A DNA stretch of 64,000 bases from Cafeteria roenbergensis (lineage: Eukaryota > Sar > Bigyra > Bicosoecida > Cafeteriaceae): the NCBI GenBank assembly GCA_008330645.1, contig VLTN01000082.1, positions 62,001 through 126,000 of the forward strand, read 5' to 3'. Shown here piece after piece: positions 10,556 through 22,145 of the stretch; positions within the stretch are counted from its first letter, which is position 1; each line of letters starts with the position of its first letter. The notes below the pieces were generated by a model, which was not told where the DNA came from, made no database searches, and saw only the letters and a program-made list of their open reading frames with translations. The translations under genes and the position numbers were made by a program.

Positions 10556-10740
10556 AGAGGAGAGCCACGAACCCTGGCGACAGGCGGGAGCACGCCACGG
10601 CGCAGCGGTCGGCTCTCTTGTGCCAGGTTGGGGGGCGGCGCTGCGCATATTAGCGGCGCGCCCCAATATTGCGGGTGCAGTTGCCATGCCGCGCGCGAGG
10701 CCGGCACCTGCGCCCAAGGCTCGCGCGGCTGGAGGCCCCC
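10556..10740. promoter_or_regulatory. short divergent promoter region
   Basis: This is the gap between the divergent starts of the unknown gene (minus) and the FAD oxidoreductase (plus). It contains the only locally AT-richer words, ATATTA and CAATATTG, at about 10646-10673, which may be core promoter elements. This is inferred from position and base composition only. Confidence 0.35.
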
Positions 10741-12945
10741 ATGCGCGCGGCTGTGGTGCTGCTGCTGGCGTCAGCCTTGGGCAGCGCGCTTCGGAGCTGC
10801 AGGGCTGCGCCGGTGCGCATCTCGTGCGATATTGTGGTTGCCGGCGGGTCGACGGCAAGCGTTGCCGCCGCCATCACCGCGGCCGAAGCGGCCCCGGAGC
10901 TGCGGGTTTGCCTAACCGAACTAACGGACTGGCCGGGGGGGCAGCTGACCGCTGGAGGCGTTCCGGCCATTGACTTTGGCGAGCTCAACTGGCTGCCGGA
11001 GAACCAGCCGCGCTCCTTCCGCGAGATGATCGACTTCCTCGGAGGGGCCAGCCACAACCCCGGCGCGTGCTGGGTCTCGCGCACGTGCTACATGCCAAAC
11101 GCCCTCGCGGAAGGGTACCTCCTGCCCAAGCTTCGGTCGTTGCCCAACCTGCGGCTGCTGCTGCGGACGGCTGTGGTGGATACCATCCGCGACCCGAGCG
11201 GCCGGATCAGCTCGCTCACTGCTGTGCAGCGCACGCCTCGCAACGCGTCCTCCGAGTGGACAGCGCGCCTGAGCGACGAGCTCCCGGACTGGTACGACCC
11301 GAACGACAGCCCCGCGTTCACCAAGGCAACGCTGCACTTGTCGGGATCCGTCTTCGTCGACGCCACGGAGCTGGCGGACGTCTTGGTCACGGGCAACTTC
11401 TCGTGGACGCAGGGCGCGGAGTCCCCCACGGAGAACGCCACGGATGCCCTCTCTGGCTGCGGGCAGGCCTGGACCATGACGTTTTACATGACGCTGCTCG
11501 CCGAGGCGCCGGTGGAGCCGCACGTGGTGCCGCCCGGCTCGGCGGAGGGCTCTCCCTGGCCCGCGTGGTCGGGCGACGGCAAGGAGGGATGGGTGTTCCG
11601 CACGTGGAACTACCGCCGCAGCGCGTGCGCGGGCAATACCAGCCTGTTCGCCGCCAACGTGGGAGACGTGTCCCAGCAGAACCTCGGCAACGACCTGGAC
11701 ACGGCGTACGTGCCGCTGCCGGCCGACCTTGTGCGCGCCGAGCGCCCCTGGCAGGGCGGCCTGAACCTCACTGCCCTTCGCATGCTGGAGGACAGGGCGT
11801 TCGGATACTTCCACTACGTCAGGAGTTCCGCGCCGGACCCGGCGTGGACGCCGCGCCTGACGATGGACCGGAACGCCTCGGGAACGCAGCACGGTCTCTC
11901 CAAGTTCATCTACCTCAGGGACACGCGCCGGGGCTTCGGGCTCCCGGCAGGCGGCACCGGCCTCGGTGCGGACGCAGCGCAGCACAGCGAGCAGCCGGCC
12001 AGCCAACGGCACGCCAGCGGCAGCGACGCGGGTAGCACCGCCCGCGGTGGCAAACGTTCAGGGAGCGCCTCCGCATCGCCCGCTGCCGCTGCAGCGGCAG
12101 CGGCGGTGAGCTGGCCTCCGCCCGCGCCCGCGCGGCCCGCGGAAGGCTTCCGCCTCATGTACTACGACCTGTCGCAGCGAAACGCGTCCGCAAAGGGCGT
12201 GCCGTCGGTCCGGCCGGCTGATGCGGTCGGCATCCAGGTGTACAACGACGACTGCCACCGCCTGGCCCCTTCGGTGTGCAGCCTGCCCGGCTACATGGCC
12301 GAGCATGACACACGCCCCTTCTGGCTCCCGGCCCGCATGCTGCTGCAGCGGGGGGCGCCGAACCTCCTGCTTGCCGGGAAGACTGCGGCGCAGACTTTCC
12401 ATGCCAACGGCGCGGTCAGGCTGCACCCGGGCGAATGGACAATGGGGGTTGCCTCCGGCGCAGCCGCGGTGCTGTTCGTGCGGGGACGCATGGCCGACAC
12501 AGCCGAGCTGCTCCAGGACGACGCCGCCCAGCTGCGCACGTTCGTGAACTCAACTGCCGTGGGGCAGCCCCTGGACTGGACGGGGGGTGCCAGCGCAGAC
12601 CCGCAGATCGGGTACCAGTGCCAGCCTTTCGGCACTCTCGGGCGGTGTGTGGGAGTGGACCAGCCTCACCGCAACAGCTCGCAGCCAGTCGAGCCGGACG
12701 CCACCTGCGCTGCTCGCTGCCCCGCCCTCGCCAAGAACGAGTGGCTCGCTGACGGAGCGTTCTGGACCAAGCCGGACGCGAGCGGCGACATTCATGCGCT
12801 GGTGGCCACTCTGCTCAAGAAGTCTGTGGCCCAGAGCGTCGTGCTTCCGCCCTCCGAAGTGGCCAGTGCGCCGGCCGGCACACCTTGCCACGTCCTGGCC
12901 GATGGCATGACGCGCGGATATTGGCTGTGCCGGGCAAGTGTGTGA
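10741..12945 (+). CDS. secreted FAD-dependent oxidoreductase (FAD_oxidored family)
   Basis: A single exon of 734 aa from ATG 10741 to stop 12943-12945. The first 22 residues (MRAAVVLLLASALGSALRSC) form a signal peptide. Next is a Rossmann-type dinucleotide fold, IVVAGGSTASVAAAITAAE, followed by the WPGGQLTAGGVPAID loop typical of the FAD-dependent oxidoreductases related to xanthan-lyase-associated proteins. Conserved later segments include the VDATELADVL and GYMAEHDTRPFWLPARML regions. Several Asn-X-Ser/Thr sites and many Cys fit an extracellular or endomembrane location. A low-complexity Ser/Ala insertion interrupts the domain near residues 415-465. The substrate is not predictable from sequence. 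Confidence 0.85.
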   Translation: MRAAVVLLLASALGSALRSCRAAPVRISCDIVVAGGSTASVAAAITAAEAAPELRVCLTELTDWPGGQLTAGGVPAIDFGELNWLPENQPRSFREMIDFLGGASHNPGACWVSRTCYMPNALAEGYLLPKLRSLPNLRLLLRTAVVDTIRDPSGRISSLTAVQRTPRNASSEWTARLSDELPDWYDPNDSPAFTKATLHLSGSVFVDATELADVLVTGNFSWTQGAESPTENATDALSGCGQAWTMTFYMTLLAEAPVEPHVVPPGSAEGSPWPAWSGDGKEGWVFRTWNYRRSACAGNTSLFAANVGDVSQQNLGNDLDTAYVPLPADLVRAERPWQGGLNLTALRMLEDRAFGYFHYVRSSAPDPAWTPRLTMDRNASGTQHGLSKFIYLRDTRRGFGLPAGGTGLGADAAQHSEQPASQRHASGSDAGSTARGGKRSGSASASPAAAAAAAAVSWPPPAPARPAEGFRLMYYDLSQRNASAKGVPSVRPADAVGIQVYNDDCHRLAPSVCSLPGYMAEHDTRPFWLPARMLLQRGAPNLLLAGKTAAQTFHANGAVRLHPGEWTMGVASGAAAVLFVRGRMADTAELLQDDAAQLRTFVNSTAVGQPLDWTGGASADPQIGYQCQPFGTLGRCVGVDQPHRNSSQPVEPDATCAARCPALAKNEWLADGAFWTKPDASGDIHALVATLLKKSVAQSVVLPPSEVASAPAGTPCHVLADGMTRGYWLCRASV

Positions 12946-13548
12946 GGTTGTTGGGGCCGTTGCCTTGCTTGCAAGTGATTTTGCGAGTAGCCACAGGCGC
13001 AGCAAGGAGCGCAGCACGCCTGTGCTTGCTTCAAAAAGGAGTCAAAGTCTGAGACTGGGACTGCACAATACTAGTGCGGCATTTGAAGTGTGCCACGGAC
13101 GGACGCACAATTGCTAAACAGCATGTGGCTGCCATCTCCAAGCCCAAGAACTTGCTCGTTTGCTGCGCTGAACAAGTCGCCATCTTTCGCTCCGATGTGC
13201 TCCAGTCCTGTGTGCACTTTGTGCGGCTATTTGCGACTGCAGCTTGCTCTTCAAGCAGGGGCGAGAACACGTATTCGTATCCAGGTGAGTTTCAATGGCG
13301 AGTCGACGACGTGGGATCAAACTGTTCGGGCTGCTACCCATCGCGCAGGCATTGAGCAAAAGGCGAGCTCATTCTATTGGTTGTCACGCGACACCCCCGC
13401 GATAGGGCTTTTCCCCGTTGATTCAACTTGCGCGCCGCGGCGTCGTGAGCGCAACGTCGCCCGCCTTGGGCCGTCGGCAGAGCGCACCAATGCTTGCGCT
13501 GCAAAGAGTGACGAGGCAGACCGAGCGTGCGCACCTGGCGAGACCGCC
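12946..13548. other. intergenic region, locally lower GC
   Basis: About 600 bases between two plus-strand genes. Bases 13020-13420 are visibly poorer in GC than the surroundings. Short open frames exist on both strands, but none resembles a protein. It probably contains the promoter of the pseudouridine synthase gene. Confidence 0.4.
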
Positions 13549-16500
13549 ATGCTCGCGTTTGCCAAGGGCAGGCGCGCAGCCAGCCGGCGCGGAGTGCGCG
13601 CGCTCGCATCCGGTGCGCGCCGGCCGGGGGGGGCGCCTATGCCAGACAATATGAAGGTGCACGCTCGGTTCAAGCAGCTGGTGCTCGTGCTGTCGTATGA
13701 GGGAACCAATTACCACGGCATCCAGTACGCAGGAGCCAACGTGCCCAGTGAGGAGTCGGATGTGCCGCTTGCCCCTCGCTCCCGAGGCCTTGTGCGCCTG
13801 GGGGGAGGGCCGTTCGGCGCCGAAGAGTCGCGCAGACTCTCTGTGCCCAATTGCCGCCGTGCCGTGGGCGTGTCGCGACGCCCCTGTGCGCTGGGGCGGC
13901 TTCCACGATCGGGGCTGATCCTCTCGCTGTGGCTATCCTCGCCCGCCTGTGATGCGCAGCTGTGACGCGAGAGGTTGTGCGGGCGCTGCAGCAGACGGGC
14001 ATGTGTCCGCGACGCGCAGGCGGCCACTTGTTGCCCGTCGACCGCGAGCCCAACCCCGCTCCCTACAACTTCACCATGATGAGCCGCACCGACGCACAAG
14101 TGCACGCGTGCCGGAGCGTCGTGGCCCTGGCAGCCAACTCGCTGGAGCCCGCCACCGTGCACCCTTCGGGCCACGTTCCCGAGGTGGTCGACCGGCTCAA
14201 CGCGGCTCTGCCGGACGACATTCGCGTGCTCTCGGCAGTGCGGTGCCCCGCCGGGCTGCCCGCCCGGAACGACATCTCCAACCGCCGGTACGAGATGCAC
14301 GTGCCTCTGGCGTCTCTCCTGCCCGACGCGGCCGCGTCGGCGGTGCGCCAGTGGCCCCTCGCCCTGGCGGCGGCTCGGTCCGGGCGGCTCGAGGTGTCCA
14401 CGTCGAGCTTCGACCCGGAGGAGCCGTTGGCTGCCCCCGTGCCTGCCCTCGGGTCGCGCGTTGCCTACCCCAAGGAGTCGCTCACCGCCGCCGAGGAGCG
14501 CGCCATCTCGAGGTTTCGCGAGGCTCTGTCCCAGCTCGTGGGCTGGAACGACTTCCACAACTTCACGGACAAGAGGAGCCGCTCTGACGGCGTGCGGTGG
14601 CGGCGGCACGGACAGCGGCGCCTCGGGGAGGAGTGGGTGCGCTTCCCTCCAGCCTACTACGACAGGGTGTCGCCAGGGGGGGTCAGAGGGCCCGCTGGCG
14701 CTGGCGCTGGCGCTGACGGAGGGGCGTCGGGACCGGGGCTGGCGGCGCGGGCAGCCGCCTCGGCCGCTGGAGCGGCCGACGCTGGCGTCCACGGTGTGGC
14801 GGCGGACGGCACCACGCACGTCGAGGGCGACGAGGACGTCTTCGGGGCCACCGACGCTAGCGGCGGGACCGACGCCCACGCCCCTGGTGCGTACGCGGAC
14901 GACAGGGGTGGGCCCGCCGAGGGCGTCGAGGGCGGCGGCGGCGGCAACGGCAGGCTGGGAGGCCGCGGCGGACGGCGCCGCCGTGCCCCGACGGACCTGC
15001 GGGAGCGCCTCAAGGACAAGCCGAGGAGCCTGCCCGACCCCTCCCCCGTGCGGGACTCATCGGGCCGGCTCCAGAACCAGCACGACAACTGGAAGGACTG
15101 GCCCGAGGAGGCGTGGAGCTACGGCATGCGAGGCTGGGCCACGGACAAGGGCATGCGACGGTGCGTGACCCGCTGCTCGGCCGAGGACCCCGTGGTGTTC
15201 GTGGCGGCGGACGCGGCGGGGGCGGCGCAGGCGGCGGCGGCCGACAGGGCGGCAGAGCAAGCGGCCGACGCGCTCGACGTTCCCGAGGGCGGCTGGGCGG
15301 GCGCCCGGGCGCGTGGCTACCAGGGGGTGAGCCTGCGCCACCTCGTCATCCCCGACGTGCGCCAGCTCAGCCCTGGCTCTGCCGGAGACTTCAGGTCGAC
15401 CGGCAACGACGGCTCTGCCGGGTCGGGGGGCCCCCCGCCGGTGGGCTGCCCCGAGGACGTGTCGCTCCCCGTGCTGCGTGTGCGGGTGGAGGGATCCTCC
15501 TTCATCCTGCACCAGATCCGGAGCATGGTGGGGCTGGCGGCGTGGGTCGCCAGGGGCGAGGGCTCGCTCGAGGACCTGTCTCCGAGCGACGTGCGTGCCT
15601 TCCTCGACCTCCCGCGGGCCCCCACCCTGCCGCTGGCCCCGGCCTCCACGCTGATCCTCCGCGACATGGAGCTCGGCGCGCACCTGCCCGCAGTGATGCA
15701 GCCGCAGCCGCCGCTGCACCCCTGGCCCCGCGGCGAGGACGGCGCAACGGCCCGCGCGTCGAGTCTGGAGCCGGTCACCGGGCCCAAGGCCCTTTCAGCG
15801 CACCTCGCCTCCATCGCGAGGGGCGAAACCCCCCTGCCCCCGCTCCCCTCTGCCTCCGGCTCTGCCGAGGACGACGTCGTCCCCGGCTCTCTCCGCGCGG
15901 CGGCAGCCCTCCTGCCTCCCAAGATCCACCTGCTGCCCCCGGCGGCGGCAGAGCCGGAGGCGGAGTTCTTCCGCCGCCGCCTGCAGCCGCGCATCGCCGG
16001 CATGTCCACGGCGCTGCTGCACACGGCGCGGATCCAGGCGCTGCTCGACGCGCTCAAGCACCGCGCCGTCACCCTGCAGAGCTGGTCGGAGGGCCTTTGC
16101 GAGGACAGCCTCGCGCTGGAGCGAGCCCTCCGCCTCGCCGTTCCGGCCGCGCCCCACGGAAGGATGCTCTCGCCCGCCGACGCGGGCCGCCTGTCCATGC
16201 CAGCCGACGCCGACGACGCCAGGCCCGACGACGATCCGTCGCCCGACGCCCTCATGCGGCCGTGGACCGCCATCCACCCACCGCCCGCGTCGCCCCCCCA
16301 CGGGGGCTTCACGGACGCGGCGCGGGAGCGACTCGCCGACTCGCCGGTCGAGCTGGCGGCGAAGCTGCTCGCGCCCCCCTCCCTGGGCGGACGAGCGGCG
16401 CCCGACGCCCTGGACGAGTTTCTCGCCTTGCAGGCGGCGACGGCGGACGGCGCCTCATACGAGGACGGCAGCCCCGTGCTGGCCCCGCCGCCGGCGCCTC

Positions 16501-17262
16501 ATCAGCGCGACGAGGCCTTTGCAGAGGCGATGGCGGCGCTGGGCGTGGCCCTTCCGGCACTGCCAGACCGAAGCGACGTCGACGGCGCGTCGCTCGCGGC
16601 CGGGCAGCCCTGCGGGCCTGCCAGCCCCACCGCGCCCGCCGCCGCCGCCGAGCGCGGCGCGGTCCCTGAGGAAGGCTCCGCCGACTCCGCGGGGCTGCGC
16701 CGCGGGTGGGTGGGGTCCCGCTCGGCGCCCGACCCGGCCGACCGACTCCCGCTGGTGCCCCGCGCGCGGCCCGTGAGCGCGCTGGAGGCGGCGCTGTGCG
16801 TGGCCAACGGCGTCACGTCCGTGTCGCGCCTCGTGAACAGCCGGCGGGTCAGGCTCTCCTTCCCGGGCTTCGCCGTGTCGCTGGCGGCCCTGCCCGCGGA
16901 CGACCTCACCCTGCTCCGCAGGAACGCGGCGGCATACGCGGCGGCCTCGGCCCCTCGCCACATCGAGCTGGCGCAGCAGCGGTTCGACGCGCAGCGCGCC
17001 TGCGCGGAGGAGCTGCTAGGGAGGGAGGCGGTGGAGCTCTGCCTCGCACTTCGCGACGGAGTGTTGGAGGCGGAGGCGTCGCCGGCCCTGGCGGCAGGAT
17101 CCGACCTGCAGAGCCCGCTGGGCCCCGACCCGGAGCTGATTCACCCCATTCGCGACGCGCCGACGCTGGCTAGCGGCGGAGTTCGGGCGGAGTGCGGCTA
17201 TTCGATTCCCCGGGTGCTCCGCTCCCCCAGCCCGCCCACCCCGCCCCCAGCAGACGCAGCGG

Positions 17263-17296
<34 letters not shown>

Positions 17297-17789
17297 TCCG
17301 CCAGGTGCCCTGGCTGGGCCCGCCGCCGGGCACCTGGCCCCGGACGCCGCGGCTCCCCTCCTGCCCCGGCACCTGCCCGTCGCGCTCAGGGCCGCCCTCG
17401 GCCTCCACGGCACTGCGCTCCAGTGCGTCGTGCGCGCCGCGGCTCTCCGTGTGGCGGGAGGCGTCTGGCCCCTCCTGGCCCCGGCTGAGGCCTACGTCCG
17501 CCTGGTGGAGGCCGAGGGACCGTGGGCGCTCGTGGAGGAGGGGCTGATGGCGGGTGTGGTCCAGTCTGCGATCGACGCGGCCGCCATCACGCCTCCGCCG
17601 GAGCCAGAGACGGCTGGCGCATCCACCGACGAGGACGGGGCCGCCTCGGATTCCGACGGCGGAGGCAGCCTCCTCGATGAGGACGAAGAGGCTCTGCAGC
17701 AACACAAGCTCAAGTCGCTCCCCGGCAGAGCCGCGCTCGAGGAGAGACTGCAAGCCTTGCAGGAGGCCGCCGCCTCGGACAGGCGCTGA
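13549..17789 (+). CDS. PUS1: TruA/Pus1-type tRNA pseudouridine synthase with a large C-terminal extension
   Basis: Two exons, 13549-13747 and 13960-17789, are joined in phase (GANVPTVTREVVRAL) for 1342 aa. The N-terminal 30 residues are Arg/Ala-rich and may be a mitochondrial transit peptide; an alternative start is the ATG at 13639. The family core begins with LVLSYEGTNYHGIQYAG. The catalytic motif SRTDAQVHA places the nucleophilic Asp at about residue 111. Other core motifs are HNFTDKR and, near residue 580, SFILHQIRSMVGLAAW. The family converts uridine to pseudouridine in tRNA and other RNAs. Unusual points are an Ala/Gly-rich insert of about 130 residues inside the core and roughly 720 residues after it with no recognised domain, including a poly-Ser run encoded near 17265-17297. 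Pus1 proteins are usually 400-500 residues long. Confidence 0.85.
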
Positions 17790-18008
17790 TGCGCGCTCTG
17801 CGCCGAGCAGCGGCGGCGCGCCAGTGCGCGTGTGCAGCGCTTGTGCAGCGTGCGGCGTGTGTGCAGCGTGCAGCGCGTGCTGGGCCGGCGCACACCGAGA
17901 CGACGAGTGCCGCACTGACCGTGCCGGCAGGCCGCCGAACACCCGCTCTCACACAGCCACGCACGCGAGCCAGCAAGGCCGCCTCCAGTGCGCCCCATCA
18001 CCGAGCAA

Positions 18009-18719
18009 TCACTCTTCGTTGAGCTCTGCCTGAGCGACGGCGGCCGCAAGCCGGTGAAGGCTCTGCCAGACGGCCGGAAGAGCCTGAAGCTCAGCCTCGC
18101 TGACGGCGACGGGAACGGTGCGCTTGCCGGGGCTGCCTGCGCGCTGGGCCTGCAGGGCGAAGGCGGCCAGCTCTGCCGCCGACCTGCGCTCGCTGGGAAG
18201 GCCTCGGGGCATACGGGCGGTCAGCGCGGCGTCGAGCAGGCTCTGCTTGTCCTCCACGGCGACGCCACGGCTGGACTTGAACGGGAAGGCCGCGAACCCG
18301 CTCAAGGGCAGGGCCAGCGCGCCGCCCCAGGTCTGCGAAACCGCCCGAGCCGCGGCCTCGTCGACGTCCGCCTGTTGCCCGCTGTCGGATCCTTCCGGGG
18401 CGGGCAGGTTCTGCGCCGCGCGCCACAGCCGAAGCTCGAAGTGTCTCTGCCGGCAGAGCGGCACGGCCAGCGTGTAACCGTGCACTGAGGCAAAGAGCGA
18501 CACCAGCGTCTGGGCAGGGGTCGCGCGGCCCCACGCCCAGGACAGGGAGGCCCCGGTGCGACGGTGCACGCGGCTGGGCCGCGGGGGGTCCTCTGGCGAC
18601 GAGGACGCGTCCTCGGGGTCTGCTGCCCCCGCCCAGCGCGGAGCGATCGACGAGCCGGCAGAGCCGGGCGCCGAGACCGCGTCGCTGCTCTTGCCACGCG
18701 CCCCGGCTGACGAGGAGGA

Positions 18720-18752
<33 letters not shown>

Positions 18753-20983
18753 ACCATCGGCTCCGCGCCTAGCCAGCCGCGCGGCCCGCACGCTGTCCAG
18801 TGCCGCCTGTTGCGCCGCCGACAGGCGGCTTCCTCCAGCGGCCAGGGGGGCTCCGGCACGTGCCGCAGTGCTGGGTCGGGCAGAGCCGGGGGCGCGGGCC
18901 CCGCCCCTGGCAAGAGACTGCCGCTCAGCGTCGCGGGCCAATCGACTGCCCGCCTCCTCCAGCGCGGCCCTGCTGGCCACCGAGGCGGCAAGCCGCGTCG
19001 CAGACCCGCCGTCCCCCCAGCGGGGCGCGGCGGCAGCCGCCTCCCACTCGGACGGCACGGGCGCCAGCACCAGCCGCAGCCGCGCGTAGAGGCCCCTCAG
19101 CGCGTCGTCGCGCGCCTCCGCCTCCAGCCCCACCGCCGCGGCGCGGGCCGCCGCCTTGGCGCTCTCCCCTGCATCGGCAAGCAGCCTCGCTGCGGCAGAG
19201 CCAAGGTACTGCATGGCAGAGCCCTGGGACGCACTCCCCCCGAACCGGCCGCTGGCTACCGCCTCCACCGGCGGCCTGGCACCGGTGGCTTGCAGCTCGG
19301 CTCCGACCGTCCACACCTGCGGGAAGTGGCAGAGCAGCGACTCTGCCGCGTCGCTCACGCGTTTCGCCTCCAGCACGTCAGACGTCGACTGCTCTGCCGC
19401 CGCTGCAAGGAGGGTCAGCGACCCCGCGCCGCGTTCGGCCGAAAGTTGCGCCGCCGCGTCGACCAGCTGGCCGTGCAAGGCGGCGGCCTCCACGGAGGAG
19501 CCCGAGGGTGCGCACGCGGTCGCGGCGCTAGCGTGCCGGAGCAGGTCGTCGACGACGAGGACCACGGCTCTGCCGGAATCGCGGAGCTCTGCCGCGAGGC
19601 TGAGAGCCGCAAAGGGGGCGACGAACTGCTCTGCCGGGTGGACGTCGACGGGGGCGGCGATGACGACGCAGTCAGCCATTGCGCCGGACGCTGTCAGCTG
19701 ATCGATGAGCGTGCGAGTGGCGCGCCGGCTGCGGCCCACCAGGCACACCACCGAAGTGACCTGCAGAGCCTGTTCGGCAGAGCCGCCGGACTCTGACCTG
19801 GCTGCGCGGGCGGATGCGGCAGTGAATGCGAGGACGTCGGCGGCGAGCGCGCCCGGCTCTGCCGAGGCAGGGCCGGCGATGGCGACTGCGCCCCCGAGCT
19901 GGAGCGGGTGCAGCGCGTCGATGCCGCGGAACCCCGTTGGCAGGCACGCGGAGGGGACGCGGGCCCGGTGGAGCACCCGCGGGACTGCCATTGATGGCGG
20001 CATGATGGGCCGGTGATGGACGCGTGGCCCGGTCGGCGCAGGCCCTCCGTCAAGCGGCACCCCCAGCGGCGAGAAGACGCGACCTGCGGGCGGCGGGGGC
20101 GGTAGGGGCGGCAGGGCAGGCGGCAGGTCGAAGCGCGCGGCGTCGATTGAGCGGGGCTGCGGCGGGCCGCGGCAGGTGGGATGCGCGATGGCGGGGTCGT
20201 TCCGGGCGGGCTGCTCGTTCCGGGCGAGTCGGGAGGCAGGGGGGAGGGGGGGACAGGGAGGGGGGGAAGCCGCGCTCGCCCGTGTGATGGCGGTGGTGCA
20301 CGGGCAGAGAGGCTGCCCTGACTCACCCGTGAGGCCGGCTCCCACTGGGAACGTCAGCGGTGACTCGGCGCAGCGCGCGCGGGCCTGGGCGCCGACTGCG
20401 TCGCCGGAGAGGGGCGCCGCCACGACGGTGCCGTCGGCTAGCAGCTCAGTGACCAGAGCGCGGGCGCCGTTGTCGAACTCGAGGAGGTGGTGGAGGCGGG
20501 CGTCCCAGGCGCCTGCGGCGTTTGTGGCCTCGGCCGGGATGACGGGGAATGACGGGTATACGGGGAGCGGTTGGGTGGTGGCGGGGGCGACGCGCACAGG
20601 CGAGGGCTCGGAGGGCCATTACACGCGACGAAAGGTTTGCTGGTCGCGGCGCGCGTGCTGCGCGAGCCGGGAGCAGGTGCGAGCAGCGACGTGAGGGCCG
20701 CGACCGCAGCAGGCGATTTCCAAGGGCAGGCGCGACTTGACCTGCCGCTTGCTGCCTCACCGCGAACAAAGATCTTCCCTCCGGGCTCAACGGACTCCAC
20801 ATAGCCCCGGAACCGGCGGCCGGACGGCGCTGGCGCGGCGCTCGCCTCGGCCGCTGCAGCACTGCTCAGTGCTCGCGATGCCACCCGCGACGGGCGGGCA
20901 GTCGCGACGGCGCGGGCCGCATGCCGGCAAGCTTGCGCCCCAGTGGCCGATCTGCCGAAGCGCGCGAGGGCCCTGCGCTGCAT
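18009..20983 (-). CDS. divergent F1-ATPase alpha-subunit-like protein lacking the P-loop
   Basis: Three exons on the minus strand: 20761-20983, 20327-20512 and 18009-20083, in phase for 827 aa. The N-terminus (MQRRALARFGRSATGAQA, Arg/Ala/Ser-rich) looks like a mitochondrial presequence. The protein then follows the F1 alpha order: the barrel (GKIFVRG-AWDARLHHLLEFDNG), FPVGAGLTGRVFSPLGVPLDGG, and PTGFRGIDALHPLQLGGAVAI, then the Walker B region VVLVVDDLLRHA and a GAGSLTLL segment matching the alpha GGGSLTALP region. The Walker A position GDRQTGKT of true alpha is GPASAEPG here, so Gly-Lys-Thr is gone. An Ala/Ser-rich insert and an unmatched C-terminal part make it about 270 residues longer than a normal alpha. 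It is probably a paralogue that cannot bind nucleotide normally, perhaps structural in a modified ATP synthase. A canonical alpha would be expected elsewhere in the genome. Confidence 0.75.
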
Positions 20984-21113
20984 GGCTCGGCGGGCGGTGC
21001 CGGGTAGGTGGCGGACCGGCGCGCCGCGCGCGGCTCTGCCACACGGCCTCGTTGCCGGCCGGCGCAGGCAAGGCCGCCGCGGAGAACGAGGGAGCACCTC
21101 CGAGCAGCTCGCC
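20984..21113. promoter_or_regulatory. 130-bp bidirectional promoter region
   Basis: Only 130 bases separate the start codons of the F1-alpha-like gene (minus) and prefoldin 4 (plus), so both 5' UTRs and the promoters must overlap here. No defined motif was recognised apart from one GGCTCTGCC word at 21032. Confidence 0.5.
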
Positions 21114-22145
21114 ATGTACAACCCCGTGCCCCTGCGCCCGTCCGAGGTGGAGGTCGACATCCCGGTGAGCCCGCGGGGCGGACGCAGCGTTGCGGGAGCC
21201 TCGCGTGGCATGCTCGCCGTTTCAATTTCCGCCGCCCCGTGCGCCGCTCCCTGGCCGCGTCCCTGGCGCGCCCGCAGGTCCGCTGGGAAGACCAGAAGCA
21301 GATCAACGAGTTTGGCGGCTTGAACAACCGCCGCGTGGAGCTGCGCGCCAAGGTGGACTCCCTCAAGGTTCGCTCTCAGCCATGCCGAGCGCAACTCGCC
21401 CACCACGCCCGCCACAGTACCCCCTCCGCCGCGCAGCACCCGCTGCCGCGACCCGGACGCGGCCTTGCATCTGTGCTATTTTGGCCGCCTCTTCCGCCGC
21501 AGAAGCAGCTCACCGACCTGGAGGACGCCGAAGAGGCCGTGCTCATGGCCGAGGACGACGGCGAGAACCCGGCGGTCATGTGAGCAGCGCAGCGGGCCCC
21601 CGTGGCGCTACGCCAGGCACGCAGTCGTGCAGGCCCCACTGCGCCGCGCTGCGTCGGGCAGGGCCGCTATCGGTGTCGGGGGTGCTGGGCGATCGGGCTG
21701 CGCCGGCGGCCGCAGGCGCGGGCACCCTCTCACCCGCCGGCTCGCCCTCCCCCCAGCCCCGACGCGGCCGCGCGCACGCACTCGTACCGCGCTCTCGTCT
21801 GGATTGGGGCACCGTTTGCCGCGGGAGCGCCTGCGAGCGTCCTCCCCCCCTCTTCCCCCCCCCCCCCCCCCAAAAAAATGCTCTCCCCGCGCCCGCCCCC
21901 CCCCCCCAAATGCTCTCACCGGCCCCCGTCGGCGCAGGGTGGCCATCGGAGAGAGCTTCGTCACGGAGGACGACGACGCCGTCACCGCCTTCGTCGAGGC
22001 CGAGACCGAGCGCGTCAAGACTGCGCTCGACGACGCCGACGCCGAGCTGACCCGCATCGCGGACCGCATGGGCGAGCTCAAGAAGGCGCTCTACGGCCGC
22101 TTCGGCAAGGCCATTCACCTCGAAAACGACGACGATGATGAGTAG
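21114..22145 (+). CDS. PFDN4: prefoldin subunit 4
   Basis: Four exons: 21114-21164, 21278-21367, 21503-21579 and 21938-22145, in phase for 141 aa. The beta-type prefoldin pattern is clear. RWEDQKQINEFGGLNNRR opens the first helix, KQLTDLEDAEEAVLMAEDD matches the LEDA-D-LMLADDD hairpin region, and the second long helix (ERVKTALDDADAELTRIADRM) ends in LKKALYGRFGKAIHLE before an acidic tail. The known role is as one of six subunits of the jellyfish-shaped chaperone that delivers actin and tubulin to CCT. The donor after exon 2 (AAG|GTTCGC) is weaker than the GTGAG donors used elsewhere. Intron 3 holds a C run at 21855-21871. Confidence 0.93.
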
